Of a stretch of DNA of 21,923 nt, positions 16,529-21,923 are shown piece after piece. Under the pieces are notes generated by a model that saw nothing but the letters and a program-made list of their open reading frames with translations, did not search any database and was not told where the DNA came from. The translations under genes were made by a program, and so were the position numbers. This DNA is from Sedimentisphaerales bacterium (lineage in GTDB: Bacteria; Planctomycetota; Phycisphaerae; Sedimentisphaerales; Anaerobacaceae), in the NCBI GenBank assembly GCA_016933985.1, contig JAFGTU010000337.1, positions 1 to 21,923 of the forward strand, written 5' to 3'. Each line of letters opens with the position of its first letter. Position 1 is the first letter of the stretch.

Positions 16529-17050
16529 ATGGAATCCATAATGCCCGGAATGGAAGCGAAGGTTGATGATCTGCTGCGTGTCCTGGATGAGGACATTCGG
16601 CACGTTCGTGCGAGTCTGGAGCGTCTTGACGAGCTGCGAGGCCTGGTGATCAAGCGTGATCAGGCGGGGCTCGGCAGGCTGCTTGAGAAGATTCGAGAAG
16701 AAACACAGGAATACTCAACGAACGAGTCGAAACGAGAATTGATACGGATGGGATTTGCCGCTGATCTGCGGTGCCCGGTCGGCGATATGACTCTTTCACG
16801 ACTCGAATCACTGCTCGGCGACCAGAGGCGCATCGAAGTGGGGGAGAGACAAGCTCTATTGTGGTCGCTGATGCAAGAGCTGAAGAAGGAACACGCCCGG
16901 ACGGCGATGCTTTTGTCGGATTGCGCCAGATTCAACAGCGTGCTTCTCAGGAGCATTGTTGACCCAGGAAACGCAGGAGGTGGAACTTACGGTTCGGACG
17001 GCGTAAAACAGGTTCAAACGAATTCGGTTTTTGTCAGTTTGCAGTTGTGA
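16529..17050 (+). CDS. flgN: FlgN-like flagellar export chaperone
   Basis: This 173-residue, mostly helical and coiled-coil-prone protein fits the FlgN chaperone family in size, in pattern (a DLLRVLDEDIRHVRASLERLDELRGLVIKRD-type helix) and in place just before flgK and flgL. FlgN binds the C-termini of FlgK and FlgL and delivers them to the export gate in the cytoplasm. Sequence conservation in this family is low, so position carries much of the weight. Two further in-frame ATGs within the first eight codons leave the exact start uncertain. Confidence 0.72.
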   Translation: MESIMPGMEAKVDDLLRVLDEDIRHVRASLERLDELRGLVIKRDQAGLGRLLEKIREETQEYSTNESKRELIRMGFAADLRCPVGDMTLSRLESLLGDQRRIEVGERQALLWSLMQELKKEHARTAMLLSDCARFNSVLLRSIVDPGNAGGGTYGSDGVKQVQTNSVFVSLQL

Positions 17051-17078
17051 CAGACCGGTTTTTTAACGGTGTTGACGG

Positions 17079-19040
17079 ATGTCGGACTACTCAATAGGCA
17101 TCAGCGGTCTAAATGCAGCCGAGCAGGCGCTCGATGTAATAGGCAACAATATTGCCAATTCGGCGACAGAGGGCTACCACCGGCAGAGGATCGAATTGAG
17201 CCCCAGTCTTTCGGTGCGCGAGGGCTCGTTGCTGTTTGGGACGGGTGTCAATGTTGATGGTGTCGCACAAGTAATCGACAATCTCTTAGAACAGGAGATA
17301 CTACGACAGTATTCTTCACTGGGACAGGTCGATCGGGAGCTTGTGACGCTTCAATCGCTTGAAAGCGTTGTGGGAGAGTTTTCGTCGGAGGACAGGGGCT
17401 TGAACGCTGCGATAGACAATTTCTTCAACTCCATGCAGGATCTGAGCACCAATCCGACAGACGGGGTCTGGCAAAACCAGGTTGTGAGCGATGCGGAGGT
17501 GCTGGCCGGCCAGTTCAGGACGTTAGGGGAGTACCTGACGACGCTGGAGACCGAGATTCAGATGGAGGTGGACAACACGGTTGACTCGCTGAATTCGCTG
17601 ACGAGCCAGATAGCCGATTTGAATGAGCAGATTCAACGGGTTGAGGTCGGCGGCGGCACTGCAGGCAACCTTCGCGATCAGAGGGACAAGCTAATATCCG
17701 ACGTGGCGGCTCTGGTCAGCGTTGAGACCCAATCACGAGATTACGGCGTTGTTGACGTGATTATTGCAGGCATACCGGTTGTCATGGGGGCTGCGACTGT
17801 CGAGCTCGAAGCTGGTTTGGACAGCAGCGGGCAGATGGGCATCTCCGTCAAAGGGGAGGCGAATTACACGACGAGTGTTTCCGGCGGCGCGGTCGGCGGT
17901 TTGCTGGCGTTAAAGAACGATCTGGTGTTCGATATTCATAACGACCTCGATTCGCTGGCGGTGGCGATAATACAGGCGATAAATGAGTTACACGTTCAGG
18001 GGGTGGGTTCGGCGGGGTCCTTCACGGAATTGACCGGGTGGAAGATGCTGAGTGAAGACGCGGCCGACTTCGGCTCGGGTGTCGGCGACGGCAGCATATA
18101 TGTACGGCTGACCGATACGAGCACAGGCGAGGCAACGCGTCATGAAATTGGCATTGACGCATCGTCGGATTCACTGACGAGCATAGCGGCGGCATTCGAT
18201 GCTATTACGGGCTTAAATGCCACGGTTGTCAATTCCAAGCTGAGCATCACGACCGATGCGGGCTACGAATTCGATTTTCTCCCGGCGGTCCCGTCGGGGC
18301 CGACGGGGAGCACTCTGACGGGATCGCCCCCGACGATTTCGGTATCGGGGATTTATGACGGCACGGCCAACGACACATTCACGTTCACGGTTTCGGGCAC
18401 CGGCTCAGTCGGCAATGGAACGCTGCAACTGGTTGTCACCGACAGCAGTTCGAATACCGTTGCGACGTTCGACGTTGGGTCTGGTTACGAGGCTGGTGAA
18501 GCACTTGAGGTCGGCAACGGCATCAAGATCGCACTTACTACGGGCAGCCTGAACGACGGCGAGACATTCGAGGTTGAGGCATTTGCGGATACGGATACGT
18601 CCGGGGTGCTGGCGGCCGTGGGAATCAACACGTTTTTTTCGGGCAACGGGGCGGATGATATGGCAGTGTGCTCGGGAGTATCGAGCGCGCCGTCGAGGGT
18701 GGCGGCCTGTCTCGGCGCCGACATGACCGACAATACAAACGCCCTGCGGCTGGCAGGCGTACAGGACGAAACCTTGAGCAGCCTGGGGTCGCTGACGTGC
18801 GGCGAATTCTACCGGCAGTTGGTGACTAACGTGGGGCTGGAGGTTTCAACCAGAGATACGGAACAAAGTAACATCGAGCTGATCGTTCAAAACCTTGAGA
18901 GTCGCCGAGATGACATAAGCGGCGTTGACATCAATAAAGAGGCGGCGGAACTTTTGATTTACGAGCAGATGTTTCAAGCTATGGCGAAGTACATAAGCAC
19001 CATTCAGACGTCTATGCAAAGCCTGATGGAGATACTGTGA
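17079..19040 (+). CDS. flgK: Hook-filament junction protein FlgK (HAP1)
   Basis: This 653-residue protein begins with the FlgK signature (GISGLNAAEQALDVIGNNIANSATEGYHRQRIEL). The helical D1-type region (about 60-230) includes LNAAIDNFFNSMQDLSTNPTD and GNLRDQRDKLISDVA. A long surface-exposed beta- and Thr/Ser-rich insert (about 320-530) follows. The C-terminus has the family ending GVDINKEAAELLIYEQMFQAMAKYISTIQ. It forms the first junction zone between hook and filament. The insert is a candidate for surface variation or glycosylation. Ribosome site weak; the gene follows flgN by 28 bases. Confidence 0.95.
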   Translation: MSDYSIGISGLNAAEQALDVIGNNIANSATEGYHRQRIELSPSLSVREGSLLFGTGVNVDGVAQVIDNLLEQEILRQYSSLGQVDRELVTLQSLESVVGEFSSEDRGLNAAIDNFFNSMQDLSTNPTDGVWQNQVVSDAEVLAGQFRTLGEYLTTLETEIQMEVDNTVDSLNSLTSQIADLNEQIQRVEVGGGTAGNLRDQRDKLISDVAALVSVETQSRDYGVVDVIIAGIPVVMGAATVELEAGLDSSGQMGISVKGEANYTTSVSGGAVGGLLALKNDLVFDIHNDLDSLAVAIIQAINELHVQGVGSAGSFTELTGWKMLSEDAADFGSGVGDGSIYVRLTDTSTGEATRHEIGIDASSDSLTSIAAAFDAITGLNATVVNSKLSITTDAGYEFDFLPAVPSGPTGSTLTGSPPTISVSGIYDGTANDTFTFTVSGTGSVGNGTLQLVVTDSSSNTVATFDVGSGYEAGEALEVGNGIKIALTTGSLNDGETFEVEAFADTDTSGVLAAVGINTFFSGNGADDMAVCSGVSSAPSRVAACLGADMTDNTNALRLAGVQDETLSSLGSLTCGEFYRQLVTNVGLEVSTRDTEQSNIELIVQNLESRRDDISGVDINKEAAELLIYEQMFQAMAKYISTIQTSMQSLMEIL

Positions 19041-19068
19041 AGAATTCAATCGCAACGATGAGGTCTCA

Positions 19069-20253
19069 ATGGGCGGAACAGTAAACAGCATTTACAATAA
19101 TCTGAGCTTCGCGCTGAATCTTCAAACCGACGCGCTTTTTCGGCTGCAGGAGCAGGCTTCAACCGGCTCGCGGATCAATCGGGCATCGGATGATCCTTCC
19201 GCGGCGTATCGCGTTTTGGGGCTGAACTCGCAGGTCAGGACGCTTGAGAGTTATGCCGCAAACATAGAGCGGACGCTGAACACGCTGGAGATATCGCTTA
19301 CGATAATTGATGAAATGATATCCGCATTGGCCGATGCGAAGGTGGCGGTGAGCCAGATTACCAGCGGCACTTACGGAGAAGACGGACGAGAGACAACGGC
19401 TGAGGGGATCAACGATACACTGGAGCAGATGGTTTCTCTTGCGAACACGCAACACTTGAATGAGTACCTCTTCGGCGGCGGCAATACGGGCGCAGCGCCC
19501 TATTCCGTGGAGCGCACCGATGGGAAGATCGCCTCTGTAACTTACCAGGGCAGTTATGAGAATCGGGAGATAGAGGTATCAGCCGGGGTGCAGTCATCGG
19601 CATTTTATATCGGCGACGAGATTTTTCGCTCGAGCGACCGCGGCGAGCTTGTCTTTGTGGGCGATACCGGCGCACAGGCCGGGACGGGGACCTCAAGTGT
19701 TCGTGGAGACACCTGGCTTACCGTGACGGGTTCGGAAGGGAATTACAGCCTTTCCATAGACGACGGGCTGACTGCCGTGACGACCGATGGGACCGATACG
19801 AACCTTGCCATAACCGATTCGAGGACCGGGCAGGTTCTATATGTCGATACGACGGCAATAACGGCTACGGGCGTCGATTTGGTTCGTGCTCCGGGGACGT
19901 ATGACGTCTTTGAAACGCTCATCTATGTCCGAGACATATTGAGCAACGAGAAAGGGCTTTCGAGCGTTCAAGTGCAGGAGCTTTGCAACAGCTCGATGGA
20001 GTCATTGGAAGAGATCAGAGACTATCTGACGGAGAAATCCTCTTCGGTTGGCTCGAGGATTGGCTTCATGGATGTGCTGGCCAACAGTATCGAGGACATG
20101 ACTTACGTTACGGAGGATGAGAGCACAAGCCTTCAGGAAGCCGATATAACACAAATTGCCATTGATATTGCCCGTGAGCAGGTGCTGTATGAGATGTCGT
20201 TGTCGGTGGCCGGGTCGCTGATGTCTATGTCGCTTCTGGACTTCCTCAAATAG
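19069..20253 (+). CDS. flgL: Hook-filament junction protein FlgL (HAP3)
   Basis: This 394-residue junction protein joins FlgK to the filament. The flagellin-like N-terminus (about 1-130) includes EQASTGSRINRASDDPSAAYRVLGLNSQV, EISLTIIDEMISALADAKVAVSQ and TQHLNEYLFGGGNTGAAPY, the last a FlgL marker. A Thr/Gly-rich middle (about 150-280) is followed by the C-terminal flagellin-like helix (LQEADITQIAIDIAREQVLYEMSLSVAGSLMSMSLLDFL). It is the last gene of the flgD operon. GAGGT lies about seven bases before the ATG. It could be mistaken for a flagellin, but the FGGG marker and place after flgK favour FlgL. Confidence 0.93.
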   Translation: MGGTVNSIYNNLSFALNLQTDALFRLQEQASTGSRINRASDDPSAAYRVLGLNSQVRTLESYAANIERTLNTLEISLTIIDEMISALADAKVAVSQITSGTYGEDGRETTAEGINDTLEQMVSLANTQHLNEYLFGGGNTGAAPYSVERTDGKIASVTYQGSYENREIEVSAGVQSSAFYIGDEIFRSSDRGELVFVGDTGAQAGTGTSSVRGDTWLTVTGSEGNYSLSIDDGLTAVTTDGTDTNLAITDSRTGQVLYVDTTAITATGVDLVRAPGTYDVFETLIYVRDILSNEKGLSSVQVQELCNSSMESLEEIRDYLTEKSSSVGSRIGFMDVLANSIEDMTYVTEDESTSLQEADITQIAIDIAREQVLYEMSLSVAGSLMSMSLLDFLK

Positions 20254-20373
20254 GTATTGGGTGCGGAAACAGGTTTTTTTCGCCTGGAATCGGCGTTTCG
20301 CAGCGGTTGTCCGTGGTGACGAGCAGAAGGCATAAGTGTTTGATATTTATACACATCCATATCCTCAAGTGCC

Positions 20374-20385
20374 TTGCACGTGCAA
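20374..20385. repeat. Perfect palindrome TTGCACGTGCAA upstream of the glycosyltransferase promoter
   Basis: A 12-base perfect palindrome ends 20 bases before the -24 element of the promoter at 20406. It shares the TTGCACG half with the inverted repeat at 7791. It is not followed by a T run, so it is not a simple terminator. It could be an activator or repressor site. Confidence 0.4.
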
Positions 20386-20405
20386 ATAAAGGGGATATTC
20401 GCGGG

Positions 20406-20421
20406 TGGCACGCGATTTGTG
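20406..20421 (+). promoter_or_regulatory. Sigma-54-like promoter for the TPR-glycosyltransferase gene
   Basis: TGGCACG-CGAT-TTGTG matches the -24 box perfectly and the -12 box at three of five positions; GT replaces the near-invariant GC at the correct 10-base spacing. Transcription would start near 20432, about 77 bases before the ATG at 20509. The weaker -12 box lowers confidence. Confidence 0.6.
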
Positions 20422-20429
20422 TAATGAGT

Positions 20430-20484
20430 ATCAGCCGGATGCTGTGCCCGGACTTTGCCGGGTCGTCTCAGATGCCCGGCTGAT
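20430..20484 (+). promoter_or_regulatory. Stem-loop at the 5' end of the glycosyltransferase leader
   Basis: ATCAGCCGG (20430-20438) pairs perfectly with CCGGCTGAT (20476-20484). Inside lies a second stem, CCCGG (20447-20451) with CCGGG (20458-20462). The inner CCGGG could instead pair with CCCGG at 20475-20479, so two folds compete. The predicted transcript start falls at the base of the outer stem, and the ribosome site AAGGAG (20497-20502) lies just after it. No T run follows, so it is not a standard terminator. Confidence 0.5.
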
Positions 20485-20508
20485 TATAGACCAGAGAAGG
20501 AGCAGAAC

Positions 20509-21923
20509 ATGACAAGCCAAAGCAGCTCGGATCAGTATCGTGAAGGCCTGAAACTGGCAGAGACGGGCCAATACAACAAGGCCCTTGAGCACATCGCTGA
20601 GCACCTCCGGACGGCTCCACAAGACGCTGAGGCCCTGAATGATGCCGGAGCCGTGCTTTATTGCCTTGGCCGAACCAACGAGTCTATCGAGCACTTCATC
20701 AGGGCAAGACTTCTTCAAGGCGACAGCGCCGAGATACTCTGGAATCTTTCCGAGGCGTATATCTCCGTCGGCAGGGCAAAGGAGGCAGCCGGGCTCTTTG
20801 ACAGTATGGAGCGAACTGGCATACTGAATCCGGATATTCTGAATCGAACAGCAAATGTGTTTCTCAACCAGAGCGACAAGGCGAACGCCATCGAGATACT
20901 CCTGCGGTCGCTGCGAATTGCGCCGGAGCAGGCTGTTCTTAATCCAATGATTGAGGTTATTCGCAGCAAAAGGCCGAAGATCGCCTTCTTTTGCGGTGGG
21001 GACGGCATGACGTTTCTAACAGACATCATCGAATTCACCGAACGGCGTTTTGAGACTCGCGTATTCGAGGGGCAGACGGAACAGGAAATGTACGAGCTGA
21101 TGCAGTGGAGCGACATCTCCTGGTTCGAGTGGTGCACAAATCTCGCCGTCGCTGCTTCGAGGAGGCCCAAGGTTTGCCGGACTATTGTTAGGCTGCATCG
21201 GTACGAGGCCTATGAGCAGTGGCCCAGGATGGTCGATTGGGGCAACATCGATGCTCTGGTGACCGTTGGGAACGCCGTTACGCTGGAGACTCTCAAGGGG
21301 CACGTTCGGGATATAGAAAGCCTCACTTCTGTCGTAGAGGTCCCAAACGGCATTAACCTTGAGAGATTTGCGTTTGTTGATCGGCCGCGAGGGAAGAATA
21401 TTGCGTTCCTGGGGAATCTGAGGATGGTGAAGAACCCGGCGTTTCTTGTTCAGTGCATGCAGAAGCTAAATTATATTGACCGCGAATATCGCCTTTTCTT
21501 TGCCGGGGACTTTCAGGACCAGGTTCTCGAACAGTATCTCAGGCATTTGGTTGCGACGATGAGGCTGTGCGATGTGGTCTTCTTTGACGGCTGGCAGAGG
21601 GATGTGAGCGGCTGGCTGAGCGACAAACACTACATAGTTTCGACTTCGATCTGTGAAGGTCATCCGGTGGGGATTCTGGAGGGGATGGCCTGCGGGCTCA
21701 AGCCGGTAATTCACAACTTCCTCGGAGCGGGTCAGATCTTCCCGTCGGAATTTTTGTTCAACATTGCCGAGGAGTTCTGCGGGCAGATTGTCGGCGGCAG
21801 TTACGAGCCTCGCAGGTACCATCGATTCGTCGAAGAGAATTATTCACAGAAACGCCAGTTTGACAGGATAAACGACATTTTCGCCGGCTTGGAGGCCAAG
21901 ATAGACTCCGAGGAGGGAATTGA
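20509..21923 (+). CDS. TPR-glycosyltransferase (GT4-like), cut by the window edge
   Basis: The frame is open from the ATG to the window end (471 codons, no stop). Residues about 5-150 are TPR helices. The rest (about 155 onward) looks like a GT-B fold retaining glycosyltransferase. It has the PNGIN turn at 279-283, a FLGNLRMVKNP donor-domain start, and an EGHPVGILE motif whose Glu383 and Glu391 give the EX7E pair of GT4-type enzymes, followed by MACGLKPVI. AAGGAG lies six bases before the ATG. Placed directly after flgL behind a sigma-54-like promoter, it most plausibly glycosylates flagellin or other axial proteins in the cytoplasm before export. Substrate and sugar are inferred only. It could instead act on a cell-surface polysaccharide. 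Confidence 0.82.
   Translation, partial: MTSQSSSDQYREGLKLAETGQYNKALEHIAEHLRTAPQDAEALNDAGAVLYCLGRTNESIEHFIRARLLQGDSAEILWNLSEAYISVGRAKEAAGLFDSMERTGILNPDILNRTANVFLNQSDKANAIEILLRSLRIAPEQAVLNPMIEVIRSKRPKIAFFCGGDGMTFLTDIIEFTERRFETRVFEGQTEQEMYELMQWSDISWFEWCTNLAVAASRRPKVCRTIVRLHRYEAYEQWPRMVDWGNIDALVTVGNAVTLETLKGHVRDIESLTSVVEVPNGINLERFAFVDRPRGKNIAFLGNLRMVKNPAFLVQCMQKLNYIDREYRLFFAGDFQDQVLEQYLRHLVATMRLCDVVFFDGWQRDVSGWLSDKHYIVSTSICEGHPVGILEGMACGLKPVIHNFLGAGQIFPSEFLFNIAEEFCGQIVGGSYEPRRYHRFVEENYSQKRQFDRINDIFAGLEAKIDSEEGI

Noticed and set aside
20264..20302. T run and short inverted repeats after flgL as a terminator
   Set aside because: The T run precedes rather than follows the CGCC/GGCG hairpin, and stems are short or bulged, so no intrinsic terminator can be claimed.

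Overview
The window is a flagellar gene cluster from a two-membrane bacterium. Both the P-ring (FlgI) and L-ring (FlgH) proteins are encoded, which implies an outer membrane. No rRNA or other taxonomic marker is present. The sigma-54 control, the TPR proteins and the gene order would fit a Planctomycetota (Phycisphaerae-type) genome, but that is a low-confidence inference.

Layout. The left third (1-7743) is read leftwards. A sigma-54 (NtrC-family) regulator at 6313-7743 stands alone. A tight, overlapping operon follows from 6037 down to the window edge: a membrane-anchored TPR protein with an STN-like insert, a secreted TPR protein, a second NtrC-family regulator, fliL, and the start of fliM, which is cut by the edge. 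A divergent control region of about 640 bases (7744-8385) separates this block from the rightward operon. That operon (8386-20253) reads flgD, flgE, a membrane-anchored PilZ-like protein, flgF, flgG, flgA, flgH, flgI, a short flgJ, a flgN-like chaperone, flgK, flgL. A TPR-glycosyltransferase gene starts at 20509 behind its own promoter and runs off the right edge.

How it works together. Three sequences resemble -24/-12 sigma-54 promoters: one near-perfect in front of flgD, one on the minus strand in front of the TPR/regulator/fliL/fliM operon, and one in front of the glycosyltransferase. Both regulators keep the GAFTGA loop that contacts sigma-54. The likely circuit is two activators switching on late rod, hook, ring and junction genes, motor genes and a probable filament or hook glycosylation gene, with the second activator inside a sigma-54 operon. 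No histidine kinase, flagellin, flgB/flgC/fliE, csrA or fliW is visible here.

Most unusual points: the TPR-STN membrane protein with its secreted TPR partner in a motor/regulator operon; the damaged receiver domains of both activators; the weak CheY-docking motif in FliM; a PilZ-like protein with a damaged second motif; and a strong 5'-terminal stem-loop in the glycosyltransferase leader.
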